A stretch of 64,000 bases of DNA from Patulibacter brassicae (GCF_033949425.1 NZ_JAXAVX010000003.1:350442-414441), one strand, 5' to 3'. Counted from the stretch's first letter, positions 32,593 through 42,155 are shown. Notes: a model not told the origin generated them from the sequence alone. Made by a program: numbers and translations.

Positions 32593-33528
32593 ATGTCCCG
32601 CCCGCCCCACTCCATCACCGTTCCCGACCTCGCCGGCCGGCGCGCCGTCGTGACCGGCGCCAGCGACGGCATCGGCCTCGGGATCGCCGCCCGGCTGGCG
32701 GCCGCCGGCGCCGAGGTCGTGCTGCCGGTCCGCGATCCCGCGAAGGGCGAGGCGGCGCTGGCGGAGATCCGGCGCCGGACGCCGGACGCCGCCGTCTCCC
32801 TGCGGACGCTGGACCTCGGGTCGCTGGCGTCCGTGGCGGCGTGCGGCGCGGCGCTGCTGGAGGAGGACGTGCCGATCGGGATCCTCGTCGGCAACGCCGG
32901 GGTGATGACCCCGCCCGACCGCCGGACGACCGCCGACGGCCTGGAGCTGCAGCTCGGGACGAACCACGTCGGGCACTTCGCGCTCGTCGACCGGCTCCTG
33001 CCGCTGCTGCGCGCCGGCCGGGCGCGCGTGACCTCGCAGATCAGCATCGCCGCCGATCGCAACGCGATCAACTGGGAGGACCCGAACTGGGAGCGCTCGT
33101 ACCACGGCATGCGGGCCTACAGCCACTCGAAAATCGCCTTCGGCCTCTTCGCCCTCGAGCTCGGTCGCCGCAGCGAGGCCGGGGGCTGGGGGATCACGAG
33201 CACGCTCGCGCATCCGGGCGTGGCGCCGACGGGCCTCCTCTCCGCGCGACCCGAGCTCGGCCGCGAGCGCGACACCCGCAGCGTGCGGGTGATCCGGGCG
33301 CTGTCGGCGCGCGGGATCCTCCTCGGCACCGTCGAGACCGCGTCGCTCCCCGCGGTCGTCGCCGCCACGGCTCCCGAGGCCGCGAACGGGACGTTCTTCG
33401 GTCCCTCGGGCCTGGGGAGGCTCGGCGGGCCGCCGGCCGAGCAGCGGCTCTACTCCCGCCTGCGCAGCCCCGAGGACGCGCGCCGCTTCTGGCGCATCAC
33501 GGAGGAGCTCATCGCCGAGCGCGGCTGA
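32593..33528 (+). CDS. Short-chain dehydrogenase (SDR)
   Basis: A 311-residue SDR. Cofactor motif TGASDGIG at about 22-29, NAGVM, the catalytic Ser in SQIS and YSHSK for Tyr/Lys. DPNWERSYHGMRAYSHSK resembles protochlorophyllide-reductase-like or retinol-type SDRs that also start LAGRRAVVTGASDGIG. Its expression is probably controlled by the divergent MmyB-like regulator. The ATG follows GGAGCCTCG, a modest ribosome site. Substrate unknown. Confidence 0.9.
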   Translation: MSRPPHSITVPDLAGRRAVVTGASDGIGLGIAARLAAAGAEVVLPVRDPAKGEAALAEIRRRTPDAAVSLRTLDLGSLASVAACGAALLEEDVPIGILVGNAGVMTPPDRRTTADGLELQLGTNHVGHFALVDRLLPLLRAGRARVTSQISIAADRNAINWEDPNWERSYHGMRAYSHSKIAFGLFALELGRRSEAGGWGITSTLAHPGVAPTGLLSARPELGRERDTRSVRVIRALSARGILLGTVETASLPAVVAATAPEAANGTFFGPSGLGRLGGPPAEQRLYSRLRSPEDARRFWRITEELIAERG

Positions 33529-33547
33529 GCGGCCGGCTCAGCCGCGC
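33519..33547. terminator. Bidirectional stem-loop spanning both stop codons
   Basis: GCGCGGCTGAGC (33519-33530) and its exact complement (33536-33547) enclose a 5-base loop. The left arm includes the TGA of the SDR gene and the right arm the stop of the LuxR ATPase gene, so one hairpin serves both convergent genes. Confidence 0.6.
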
Positions 33548-36351
33548 GCGGCGGTCGCCGGCGCCTCGCGGCCGAGCGCCGCCGCGAGGGCGGCGCGCGA
33601 GCGGATCCCGAGCTTCGCGTACGCCTGGCCGAGGTGATGCTCGACGGTCTTGCGGGTGACCCAGAGCTCCTCGGCGATCTGGCGGTTCGTCAGGCCCTCG
33701 GCCGCGAGGTCGGCGGCACGGCGCTCGCTCGGGGTCAGGGCCTCGACGCCGCTGAGCCGCTCGCGCCGCGGACGGGCGCCCGCCGCCTCGAGCTCGTCCC
33801 GGACGAGGCGCGCGAGCAGCGTCGCCTCCGCCGCCGCGGCGAGGTCGAGCGCCGGCAGCAGCGCGTCGCGCGCGTCGGCGCGGTGCCCCGCGCGCCGCAG
33901 CGCGCCGCCGAGATCCAGGCGCGCCCACGCGGCCTCGAGCCGCATCGGCCCGCCGTCGAGGATCGCGACGGCCTCCCGCAGCGCCTCGATCCGCTCGTCG
34001 CCGTCGGTCGTCGTGGCCCGGGCGCGCAGCGCGGCGCCGAGCGCGCCGTCGGTCCCGGCCGCGCGTGCCACCGCGACGTCGTGGTCGGCGAGGGCGCGTG
34101 CCTCGTCGCGGTCGCCGTGGGTGGCCAGGAGCGTCGCCAGGCGCAGACGCGCCCGCGTGGCGAACGGGCTGCGCCAGCCGCGGAGGTCGCCGGAGGCGAG
34201 CGTGCGGCGCAGGTCCTCCTCGGCGCCGGCGACGTCGCGCCGCCACGTCCGCACGAGCGCCCGCGCGGAGCGGACGTAGGGCTCGACGAAGGTCCCCTCG
34301 CACGCGCCGAGCGGCACGTCGACGGCCTCGGCCGCCTCGTCGAGCCGGTCCAGCAGCACGAGGTTCTCGGCGGTGATCGCGGCGAGGGCGCGCTCGGTCA
34401 TCTCCAGGTCGAGGCGCCGGATCGCGTCGAGGCCGAGCTGCGCGCGTGCCGCGCCCGTCGCGATCGAGCCGAAGTCGCGGTGCCAGTAGCCCCACGACTG
34501 GTTCACGAAGATCGAGGCGAGGTGGTCGCCGGTGCTGCGCACGTGCGCGTCGGCCTGCCGGAGGAGCTGCTCCGTGCCTGCCACGTCCTCGGCGAACCGG
34601 TGCGCGTGGGTCAGGAGGTTCCACGTCGAGCCGGCGGGGCCGACCGCGTCGATGAGGCGGCCGTCGGCGAGCGCGCGGCGGGACAGGGTCAGCGTCTCGG
34701 CGGGCGGCGCGCCGGCGCACGAGGCCTGCAGGGCGAGGTGCGCGAGCATCACCGGCGACGGCTCGGCCGCCGCGGCCCCGGCGGCGAAGCGCCGCTCGCG
34801 CTCCTCGGCGAAGCCGTCGACGAAGACGAGCGACTCCAGCAGGAACGACTCCAGCCGCAGGTCCAGGCGCGGGTCGGTGGTCTCCGCGCGGGCGCGCTCG
34901 GCCTCCCGCAGCGCCGCGGCGGGGTCCGTGTGCAGGAGGACGAACGCGCGCGCGGCGCGGGCGCGCGCGGCCTCCTCGGGCCCGAGCCCCGCCTCGAGCG
35001 CGCGCTCGAGGTGGTGCATCGCGTCGGGGTGGTGGGCGTGCAGCGCGCGCTCGCCGAGCTCGAGCTCGACGATCCCCCGCAGCGTCGCGGGGGGCGGCTC
35101 CTGCACGGCACGACGCAGGAGCTCGAGGGCCGTGCCGGTGGCGCCCTCCGCCGCCGCGCCGGCCGCCGCGGCGCGGAGGTCGGCGACGGCCTCGGGGTCG
35201 CCCTCGGGATCCGCCGCGAGGCGGTGGACCGCGACCTCGCTCGCCCGGGCGCCCCGCGCGCGGAGGAGCCGTGCCGCATGGCGGTGCAGCCCCGACCGGT
35301 CGCTGCGCGGCACGCCGCGCAGGACCGCGTCGGCCACGAGCGGGTGGGTGAACCCCCAGCCGGCGGGCGCCAGCAGCTCGGCTTCCCGCAGCACCCCGAC
35401 CGCGGCGCGGGTCCGCTCGGGATCGAGCCCCGCCAGGTCGGCGACGTCGGCGAGCGACGCGCGCTCCCCGGCGACGGCGAGCGCGCGCGCCGCCGCCGCG
35501 GCGTCGGGGCCGACCGCTCGCAGCCGCCGGGCGATGACGGGCGCGACGCCCTCGCTGGCGAGGTCCAGCAGGCGCGCGATCTCGTCCTCGCGGCCGCGCA
35601 GCGCCGCCCGCCGGGCCTCCTGCACGAGGATCGCCACGAGCAGCGGATTGCCGTCCGTGGCGCGGTGCGCGGCCGCGGTGAACGCCGGGACCGCCCCGCC
35701 GCCGAGCGCGTCCTGGACGAGCGTGGCCACGGCGCCGGCCGACAGCGGGCCGAGCCGGACGACCTGCGCCGCCGGTCCCGCCGCGAGCTCGCCGAGCAGC
35801 TCGGACGGCGCGCCGGGCTCGTTCGGGCGCAGCGACGCGACGACGACGATCGGCAGCTCGTCGATGCGTCGCCCGAGGAACTCGAGGAACCGCGCCGAGG
35901 CCTCGTCGACCCAGTGGAGGTCGTCGACCCGCAGGACGAGCGGCTCGTCGTCGGCGAGGTTCGCCAGCAGCCAGTACAGGCCGTTGAGCGTCGCGTGCTC
36001 GACCTCCGCGCCCGGCGCGCCCGCGGCCGGCTCGAGCACGCGCCGCGCCAGCGACGCCGCACCGGTGGCTACCCGGGCGCGATCGGCCTCGCCGAGCGCC
36101 GTCCAGGCCGGCTCGACGAGCTGGTGCACGACGCCGAAGGCGAAGCCCCGGTCGAGCTCGGCCGCCCGCGCGCCGAGCGTCCGGGCGCCGTGCGCGGCGG
36201 CGAGCGCGGGGACGCGGTCGAGGAGCGCGGTCTTCCCGATGCCCGCGGGCCCCTCGAGGAGCAGGACGCCGCCCCGACCGCTCGCGGCGCGCTCGACGGC
36301 GGTGCGCAGGGCCTGGAGCGGGGCCTCGCGCTCCAGCAGCGACGGTTCCAT
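33538..36351 (-). CDS. Large ATP-binding LuxR family regulator (LAL/MalT-like)
   Basis: A 937-residue regulator. The N-terminal ATPase has Walker A GPAGIGKT at residues 34-41 and Walker B/sensor LVLRVDDLHWVD at about 138. A long Ala-rich TPR-like helical region covers about 330-860. The C-terminal LuxR HTH is at about 868-925 (LTPSERRAADLAAEGLTNRQIAEELWVTRKTVEHHLGQAYAKL). LAL proteins bind ATP and an inducer and activate transcription. It follows the sigma gene on the same strand but is separated from it by a strong hairpin. Its target genes are not evident. Confidence 0.9.
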   Translation of the reverse strand: MEPSLLEREAPLQALRTAVERAASGRGGVLLLEGPAGIGKTALLDRVPALAAAHGARTLGARAAELDRGFAFGVVHQLVEPAWTALGEADRARVATGAASLARRVLEPAAGAPGAEVEHATLNGLYWLLANLADDEPLVLRVDDLHWVDEASARFLEFLGRRIDELPIVVVASLRPNEPGAPSELLGELAAGPAAQVVRLGPLSAGAVATLVQDALGGGAVPAFTAAAHRATDGNPLLVAILVQEARRAALRGREDEIARLLDLASEGVAPVIARRLRAVGPDAAAAARALAVAGERASLADVADLAGLDPERTRAAVGVLREAELLAPAGWGFTHPLVADAVLRGVPRSDRSGLHRHAARLLRARGARASEVAVHRLAADPEGDPEAVADLRAAAAGAAAEGATGTALELLRRAVQEPPPATLRGIVELELGERALHAHHPDAMHHLERALEAGLGPEEAARARAARAFVLLHTDPAAALREAERARAETTDPRLDLRLESFLLESLVFVDGFAEERERRFAAGAAAAEPSPVMLAHLALQASCAGAPPAETLTLSRRALADGRLIDAVGPAGSTWNLLTHAHRFAEDVAGTEQLLRQADAHVRSTGDHLASIFVNQSWGYWHRDFGSIATGAARAQLGLDAIRRLDLEMTERALAAITAENLVLLDRLDEAAEAVDVPLGACEGTFVEPYVRSARALVRTWRRDVAGAEEDLRRTLASGDLRGWRSPFATRARLRLATLLATHGDRDEARALADHDVAVARAAGTDGALGAALRARATTTDGDERIEALREAVAILDGGPMRLEAAWARLDLGGALRRAGHRADARDALLPALDLAAAAEATLLARLVRDELEAAGARPRRERLSGVEALTPSERRAADLAAEGLTNRQIAEELWVTRKTVEHHLGQAYAKLGIRSRAALAAALGREAPATAARG

Positions 36352-36366
36352 CGCGGTCGATTCTAG

Positions 36367-36414
36367 GGCGGCGTCGCGGCGGCCCCGGCGGTCCGGGATC
36401 GCCGCGACGCCGCC
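36367..36414 (-). terminator. Long two-part stem-loop after the sigma gene
   Basis: Perfect 15-base outer arms (36367-36381 and 36400-36414) enclose an inner 5-bp hairpin (CCCGG, CGGT loop, CCGGG). It begins 6 bases after the sigma stop in the direction of transcription and 16 bases before the LuxR ATPase ATG, so it should separate the two transcripts. Confidence 0.6.
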
Positions 36415-36420
36415 GCCGGC

Positions 36421-37185
36421 TCAGCGCGCCTCGGCGAGCTCCCGCCCGCCGCTCGCCGCCGCGTGGGCCGCGAGCTTCTCGAGCGACTGCCGCAGCAGCC
36501 GGGAGACCTGCATCTGCGAGACGCCGATCCGGCCGGCGATCTCGCGCTGGTACATGTCGCGGTGGTAGCGCAGGTAGAGGATCCGGCGCTCGCGCGGCGT
36601 CAGGACGCGCAGCGCGTCCCGCACGAGCAGCTGCTCCTCGACCTGCTCGAAGCCCGGCTCGTCGACGCCGAGCTTGCCGATGAGGACCTGCGCCTCGCCG
36701 GCGTCGCCCTCGAGCGACCGGGTCCGGTACGCGGCGCCGGCGCGCGTCGCGTCGCGCACGTCGTCGACGGTCACCGCGAGCGTCGTGGCGAGCTCCTCGT
36801 CGCTCGGCAGCCGGCCCGTGCGATGCTCGAAGCGCTGGCGCGCCTGCTGGACGCGAGCGTCGAGCTCCTTCATCGACCGCGGCACGTGGACGGCCCAGCA
36901 GCCGTCCCGGAAGTGCCGCTTGATCTCGCCGGTGATGTTCGGGACGGCGAACGTCGCGAAGCGGACGCCGCTGTCGAGGTCGAAGCGGTCGATCGCCTTG
37001 ACGAGGCCGACGCAGCCGACCTGGATCAGGTCGTCGAGCGGCTCGCCGCCCCGCTCGTACCGCCGGGCGCACGAGCGCACGAGCGGCATGGCGCGACGCA
37101 CGAGCGCCTCGCGGGCCCGTTCGTCACCGGTCTCGCGGTAGCGCCGCAGCAGCGCGAGATCGTCGTGGTGATGGTGCTTGGACAC
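36421..37185 (-). CDS. SigB/SigF-type RNA polymerase sigma factor (copy 1)
   Basis: A 254-residue sigma-70 family protein of the B/F/G group, without region 1. Region 2 is at about 35-105 (DLIQVGCVGLVKAIDRFDLDSGVRFATFAVPNITGEIKRHFRD), region 3 at about 105-185, and region 4 HTH at about 195-240 (LTPRERRILYLRYHRDMYQREIAGRIGVSQMQVSRLLRQ). I chose GTG 37185 with a perfect AGGAGGA seven bases upstream; the first residues are His-rich. No anti-sigma gene adjoins. It is highly similar to the second copy at 44393-45151, including the leader DNA, so both derive from a duplication. Confidence 0.92.
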   Translation of the reverse strand: MSKHHHHDDLALLRRYRETGDERAREALVRRAMPLVRSCARRYERGGEPLDDLIQVGCVGLVKAIDRFDLDSGVRFATFAVPNITGEIKRHFRDGCWAVHVPRSMKELDARVQQARQRFEHRTGRLPSDEELATTLAVTVDDVRDATRAGAAYRTRSLEGDAGEAQVLIGKLGVDEPGFEQVEEQLLVRDALRVLTPRERRILYLRYHRDMYQREIAGRIGVSQMQVSRLLRQSLEKLAAHAAASGGRELAEAR

Positions 37186-37290
37186 TGGGGGGTCCTCCTG
37201 TTCGTGGGGGTGTCGAACCGGGAGCCCCATCGGCCGAAGCGGGGTGAGCGCAGCGACCCGAGGGGCGAACCGCCTCCTTGTCCGCTGCAG
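37186..37290 (-). promoter_or_regulatory. Conserved leader of sigma copy 1
   Basis: About 95 bases before the start codon closely match the leader of the second sigma gene (45152-45245). A small hairpin (GTTCG 37200-37204 with CGAAC 37214-37218) sits directly before the AGGAGGA ribosome site. A further possible pairing is CCCC/GGGG plus (G/A)TCG/CGAT. The two leaders differ by six substitutions in the 60-base core. A cis-acting RNA or a leader peptide are both possible. Confidence 0.55.
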
Positions 37291-37456
37291 GCGTCCGTCC
37301 GGCCCGGGAACGCGGGCACCGTCGGGCCGGTGTCCGCGCGGCGCCCGCACCGCGAGCGACGCACCGAGATCCGGCCGCCTAGGCCACCTGCAACGTGCGT
37401 GTTCGACGATCGACGGGCGGCCCGAGGGACCGCTCCGTCCTCCGTCGGCGGCGCCC

Positions 37457-37483
37457 CTACCCCGCCCTCGCCGCGGCCGAAAC
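37457..37483 (-). promoter_or_regulatory. Possible SigB-type promoter of sigma copy 1
   Basis: On the minus strand GTTT (37483-37480) and GGGTAG (37462-37457) are 17 bases apart, close to the GNNT-N14-16-GGGTAY consensus of actinobacterial SigB-type sigma factors but slightly long. It would give a leader of about 265 bases. Weaker than the matching promoter of copy 2. The rest of the 404-base gap 37186-37589 holds the leader, a plus-strand -10 (TATGCT, 37544-37549) and nothing else I recognise. Confidence 0.35.
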
Positions 37484-37589
37484 ATCGGCGGGCGAGGAGC
37501 GGTGCGCACGGGCCCGCGAGGGCCCGATCCGCGACCGGCGGGCTATGCTCGCGCCGGTCCGTGATCCCGCGCACACGACCGCCCCGCCG

Positions 37590-39590
37590 ATGCCCCACCC
37601 GCACCGCCCCCGACCAGCCACCACGTCGCCGGGGGTGACGCGGCGGACGCTCGTGCGCGGCGCGGCGGCGACCGCTGCGGGCGGCGCGCTCGCCGGCCTC
37701 GTGGACCTGCCCGCCCGCGCGACGCCCGGCCGTGCGCGGACGCCGATCTCGCTGCCCTCCCCGCAGCAGGTGCGCGCCGACGTCCAGCGGATGGTCGACT
37801 TCGGGCCGCGCCTGACCGGCAGCGCCCCGCACCAGCACTTCGTCGCGTGGCTCGAGCGCGAGCTCGTCGCCGCCGGCGCCCGGCTGCTGCCCTGCGACGA
37901 CTACGCCTACGAGCGCTGGACCGCCGAGGACGTCGGGCTCGAGGTGCTCGACGGCCCGGGGCGCGGCGCGGTGCGCGTGGCCACGAGCTTCACCCGCGCG
38001 CAGGAGACCCCGGCCGGCGGCGTGACGGGACCGCTCGTCTACGGCGGCGTGGCGCCCGTGCCGTCGATCGACGGACTCGACCTCGCGTCGCTCTCGACCT
38101 CCCTGGCCGGCTACGGGGAGCAGCTGGCGAGCTTCGTCCAGGGCCTGCTCGGCACGCTCGCCGGCGGCACCCGCGACAGCATCCTCCTCGTCGACCTGCC
38201 GCTGCCGCTGCCGCTCGTCTCGGGCATCTTCCTGCCGCTGCTCACCCACCTGCAGTGGGAGGGCCACACCGCGGCCGACCTCCTGACCGAGGAGTACCGC
38301 CGCAGCTGGATCCTGCCCGGGCTGCAGCTGCCGCTGGCGCCGTTCCAGGCGCTCGGCGCGCGCGGCGTCGTCTTCGTCCTGGACCGCTCGTACGAGGCCC
38401 TGCGCGGGCAGTACCTCCCGTTCTTCGGCGACCACGAGCCCCTGCCCGCCCTGTTCGTCGACCGCGACACGGGGCGGCGCCTGCGCGCGCTGGCCGGCGG
38501 GCGGCCCCGGACCCGCCTGACCCTCACCGCCTCGCGGGCGACGGTCACGACGCCGTCGGTCACCGCCGTGATCCCCGGTGCGAGCGACGAGGTCGTGATC
38601 TGCAACACCCACACCGACGGCCAGGGCTTCGTCGAGGAGAACGGCGGCGTGGCGCTCGTCCAGCTCGCGCGGCACTTCGGCTCGCTGCCGCCCGGGGAGC
38701 GGCTGCGCCGGACGCTCGTGTTCGCCGCGTGGCCGGGCCACACGGGCGGCCATCAGCTGCCGGAGCTCGAGGGGTGGATGGGCGCCCACCGCGACCTCGT
38801 GCGCCGGGCCGCGGCGGCGCTGACGATCGAGCACCTCGGGTGCACGCGGTGGCAGGACACCGCCGACCGCGGCTGGCACGCGACCGGCGAGCACGAGCTC
38901 TTCGCCGCCTGGGTCACGCAGGGCCGGCTCCACGACATCACGCGCGACGCGCTCGTGCGGGCGAGGATCGACCGCACCGCGCTGCTGCGCCCGCCGGTCC
39001 AGTTCGGCGTCGGGGCCGCGTTCCAGCACGCCGGCGTGCCGCAGATCGGCGCGCTCGCCGGGCCGGAGTACCTGCTCACCGTCTCGCCGAACGGCGACAT
39101 GGACAAGTTCGACGAGCGCCTCGCAGCACGCCAGATCGCCTGGTTCGCCGACGTCATCCGGCGGATCGACGACGTCTCCGCGGCCGAGCTGCGCCGCGGC
39201 GACCCGACGCTCGGCAGCTCGGTGCCGTCCGGGGACGTCAGCCGCCCCGTGGTCTGCGGCCCGGGCGACCGCTTCGTCGCCGACGGCGGAGGCGGGGCGG
39301 CGCTGCGGGTGCGGTTCTACGGCCGCCGGCGACGGCTCCGCGGCGCGGTCCTCCTGCGGCTCGAGGCGACCGGCGCGGCGCTCGACGGCGTCACGATCGA
39401 GCTGCGGCGCGGCGGGCGGCTCGTCGCGCGCACGGGCCGGATGCGGATCGGCGGCCGGCCCCGCGACGTGGTCCTGCGGCGCACTCGCGGCCGCCGGTTC
39501 GCGCTCGGGCGCTACAGCCTGCTCACCCGCCGCGCCGGCACGATCATCGACCGGCGCTCGGTGCGCCTCGGCCACGCCACGCGGAGCTAG
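37590..39590 (+). CDS. Tat-exported M28-like zinc peptidase
   Basis: A 666-residue protein. The N-terminus carries a twin-Arg signal (VTRRTLVRGAAATAAGGALAG, residues about 16-36). A PA-like insert spans about 120-300. The M28-type metal site is suggested by NTHTDGQGFVEENGGVA (His and Asp ligands, then Glu-Glu) at about residue 332, with TIEHLG further on; a late His would be the last ligand. The C-terminal about 110 residues form an added beta-rich domain. ATG 37590 fits a -10 at 37544-37549 and a short leader. Aminopeptidase or glutaminyl-cyclase-like activity outside the cell is likely, but the HTD motif departs a little from classical HxD sites. Confidence 0.7.
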   Translation: MPHPHRPRPATTSPGVTRRTLVRGAAATAAGGALAGLVDLPARATPGRARTPISLPSPQQVRADVQRMVDFGPRLTGSAPHQHFVAWLERELVAAGARLLPCDDYAYERWTAEDVGLEVLDGPGRGAVRVATSFTRAQETPAGGVTGPLVYGGVAPVPSIDGLDLASLSTSLAGYGEQLASFVQGLLGTLAGGTRDSILLVDLPLPLPLVSGIFLPLLTHLQWEGHTAADLLTEEYRRSWILPGLQLPLAPFQALGARGVVFVLDRSYEALRGQYLPFFGDHEPLPALFVDRDTGRRLRALAGGRPRTRLTLTASRATVTTPSVTAVIPGASDEVVICNTHTDGQGFVEENGGVALVQLARHFGSLPPGERLRRTLVFAAWPGHTGGHQLPELEGWMGAHRDLVRRAAAALTIEHLGCTRWQDTADRGWHATGEHELFAAWVTQGRLHDITRDALVRARIDRTALLRPPVQFGVGAAFQHAGVPQIGALAGPEYLLTVSPNGDMDKFDERLAARQIAWFADVIRRIDDVSAAELRRGDPTLGSSVPSGDVSRPVVCGPGDRFVADGGGGAALRVRFYGRRRRLRGAVLLRLEATGAALDGVTIELRRGGRLVARTGRMRIGGRPRDVVLRRTRGRRFALGRYSLLTRRAGTIIDRRSVRLGHATRS

Positions 39591-42034
39591 GGACCGCCGC
39601 GCGCGACCGCCGGCCCCGTCGTCTCGGTCACGCGCGCGTCAGGGCCGCCGGCCGTCGCCGCCACGGGCGCGAGGGGGCGCGACGCGGTCGTCGTGGGCGC
39701 CGGGGCCGGGCGACCGTCCTCGGCCGGCGCCACGCGCTCGACGCGGCAGGCCGCCTGCTTGAACATCGGCTGCTTCGACGCCGGATCCCACGCGGTGCGC
39801 GTCAGCTCGTTCGCCGCTCGATCGCGCCGGCCCTCGGCGTCCCAGGTGCCGTAGTGGAACGGGACGAACACCGAGCCCTCCCGGATCTCGGTGACCCGGG
39901 CCCGCGCCCGGACCCGTCCGCGGGCGGTCACGACGTCGACGAGGTCGCCCTCCGCGACCCCCGCCCGCTCGGCGTCGGGCACCGACAGCTCGGCCCAGAC
40001 CTCGGGGGCCGCGGCGGCGAGCTGCGGGGCGCGGCCGGTCTTCGTCCGGGTGTGGAAGTGGTAGACGGTGCGTCCCGTGTTCAGGCGCAGCGGGTGCTCG
40101 GCGGAGGGCTCCTCCTCCGGCGGGACGTACGGCGCGGCGCGCAGCATCGCGCGTCCCTCCGGGTTGCGGGCCCGGTAGGCCTCCGCCGACACCGGCTCGC
40201 CGGTGAGCAGGTCCTTGCCGTACGTCTCGCAGCGATCGGGGTGGGCGGGGAAGTCGCGGTCGTCGTACAGCCGCTCGCGCCCGTCGGGCCACCGGTCGTT
40301 GCAGGGCCACTGGGTCTCGCCGCCGGCGCGGAGCTTCTCGTAGGAGAGGCCGGTGTAGTCGCAGGGTCGCCCCCGGGTGCACTCCTGCCACGCCGCGAAC
40401 GCCGACGCGGGATCGTGCCACGGGATCAGCGGCGCGCCGTCGCGGTCGCGGAAGTCCATCCGGCGGGCGTAGTCGAGGAAGATGTCGAGGTCCGCGCGGG
40501 CCTCCCCCGGGGGCTCGACCGCCTTGTCGGAGTGGTGGACGGTGCGGTCGGCGTTCGTGAACGTCCCCTCCTTCTCGCCCCACGTCGCGGCCGGCAGCAC
40601 GACGTCGGCCAGCTGCGCCGTCTCCGTGAGGAACAGGTCCTGCACGACCACGAAGAGCCGCTCCTGCGCGAGGATCGACCGGATCCGCGCGAGCTCGGGC
40701 AGCGAGACCGCCGGGTTCGTGGCGGAGATCCAGAGGACGCGGACGTCCCCCTGCTCGGCGAGCTCGAAGATCTGCATCGCGTGGGTCGGCGGCCCGTGGT
40801 GGTCGATCGACTCCGGGTCGACGTTCCAGAGGGCGGCGAGCTCGCGGACGTGCTCGGGGTTCGCCCAGTTGCGGAACCCGGCGAGGTCGCCGTCGGCCCC
40901 GCACTCGCGCGTGTTCTGCGCCGTCGGCTGGCCGTTCATCTGCAGGATGCCGCCGCCGGGCCGTCCGACCGCGCCGCGCAGCAGGTTGATGTTGTTCACC
41001 TGGACGGCGGCGGCCGTGGCCTGGTGGGACTGGTAGACGCCCTGCAGGCAGGTCGAGAGGATCCGGTCGGTGCCGGCGAGCAGGTCCGCGGCCGCGCGGA
41101 TCCGCTCCGCCGGCACGTCGCAGATCGCGGCGGCCCACTCGGGGGTGCAGTCGGCGACCTGCGCGACGAGCTCGTCGTAGCCGATCGCGTGCGCGTCGAC
41201 GAAGGCGTGGTCGACCGCGTCGCGGGCCACGAGCTCGTGCAGCAGCGCGTTGAGCAGCGCGACGTTCGTGCCGCTGCGCACCGGCAGGTGGACGTCGGCG
41301 CGCCGGGCGGGGAGCGTCGGGCGCGGGTCGACGACGATCAGCCGCGGTGGGTGCGGGCCCTCGAGCCGGTCGAGCATGCGCTCCCAGAGCGTGACCTGGG
41401 TCTCGGCCACGTTGTGCCCGACGAGGAACAGGACGTCGCAGTGGTCGACGTCGGTGTACGAGCCGGGCTGGCCGTCGCAGCCGAACGTCTCCTTCAGCGC
41501 CTCGCCGGCGGTGGCGGTGCAGAGCCGGGTGTTGCCGTCGATGTGGTTCGTGCCGAGGCCGGCCCGTCCGAGCACCCCGAGCGTGTAGTACTCCTCGAGG
41601 AAGAGCTGGCCGGACGTGTAGAGGCCGAACGCGTCCGGTCCGTGCTCGTCGAGGACCTGACGCGACCGGTCGACCATCGCCGCCATCGCCGTGTCCCAGT
41701 CGGTCTCCACGAGCTCGCCGGCGCGACGGACCAGCGGCCGGGTCAGGCGGTCCGCCGAGCGGTTGGCCTGCCACCCGAAGAGGTCCTTCGGACCGAGCCG
41801 GCCGTGGTTCACGCGGCTGTCCGCGCGCCCGCGGACCCCGACCATGCGCCCGTCGCGCACGGCGATGTCCAGCGCGTCGCCGTTGGAGTGCAGGATCGAC
41901 GCCGTCGGCACCCACGCGTCGACGTCCTCCGGCCGAACGCCGTCGTCCAGGCGCGTGTCGACCCGCACCGGCCATCGCGCGTCGCGGGCGTAGGGCGTGC
42001 GGGTCCCCCAGGGCTCGGCGATCCGGTCCGGCAT
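39587..42034 (-). CDS. Molybdopterin oxidoreductase lacking the N-terminal Fe-S cysteines
   Basis: An 815-residue MopB-family enzyme. The Mo/bis-MGD core is intact (NTRLCTATAGEALKETFG with the likely Mo-ligand Cys at residue 172; VLFLVGHNVAETQ; C-terminal GTFTNADRTVHH and VPFHYGTWDAEG). The place of the usual 4Fe-4S motif C-x2-C-x3-C-x27-C reads Ser46-x2-His49-x3-Asp53-x27-Gly81, so no Cys ligand remains. Assimilatory nitrate-reductase-like enzymes are the nearest by motif. The last about 40 residues are Pro/Ala/Thr-rich. Its TAG shares the same CTAG as the convergent peptidase stop. The electron partner and substrate are unknown. Confidence 0.85.
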   Translation of the reverse strand: MPDRIAEPWGTRTPYARDARWPVRVDTRLDDGVRPEDVDAWVPTASILHSNGDALDIAVRDGRMVGVRGRADSRVNHGRLGPKDLFGWQANRSADRLTRPLVRRAGELVETDWDTAMAAMVDRSRQVLDEHGPDAFGLYTSGQLFLEEYYTLGVLGRAGLGTNHIDGNTRLCTATAGEALKETFGCDGQPGSYTDVDHCDVLFLVGHNVAETQVTLWERMLDRLEGPHPPRLIVVDPRPTLPARRADVHLPVRSGTNVALLNALLHELVARDAVDHAFVDAHAIGYDELVAQVADCTPEWAAAICDVPAERIRAAADLLAGTDRILSTCLQGVYQSHQATAAAVQVNNINLLRGAVGRPGGGILQMNGQPTAQNTRECGADGDLAGFRNWANPEHVRELAALWNVDPESIDHHGPPTHAMQIFELAEQGDVRVLWISATNPAVSLPELARIRSILAQERLFVVVQDLFLTETAQLADVVLPAATWGEKEGTFTNADRTVHHSDKAVEPPGEARADLDIFLDYARRMDFRDRDGAPLIPWHDPASAFAAWQECTRGRPCDYTGLSYEKLRAGGETQWPCNDRWPDGRERLYDDRDFPAHPDRCETYGKDLLTGEPVSAEAYRARNPEGRAMLRAAPYVPPEEEPSAEHPLRLNTGRTVYHFHTRTKTGRAPQLAAAAPEVWAELSVPDAERAGVAEGDLVDVVTARGRVRARARVTEIREGSVFVPFHYGTWDAEGRRDRAANELTRTAWDPASKQPMFKQAACRVERVAPAEDGRPAPAPTTTASRPLAPVAATAGGPDARVTETTGPAVARGGP

Positions 42035-42155
42035 GCCGGACGGCTACCCGCCCCGCTCCGGGACGGGCACCCCGTTCGCGCCAGGTTCGCGAGCAACGGC
42101 GCCTCTCGGCGCAGTGCGGTGAGCAGCAGGAGCCCGAGCGCCCTACCCTCGTCCG

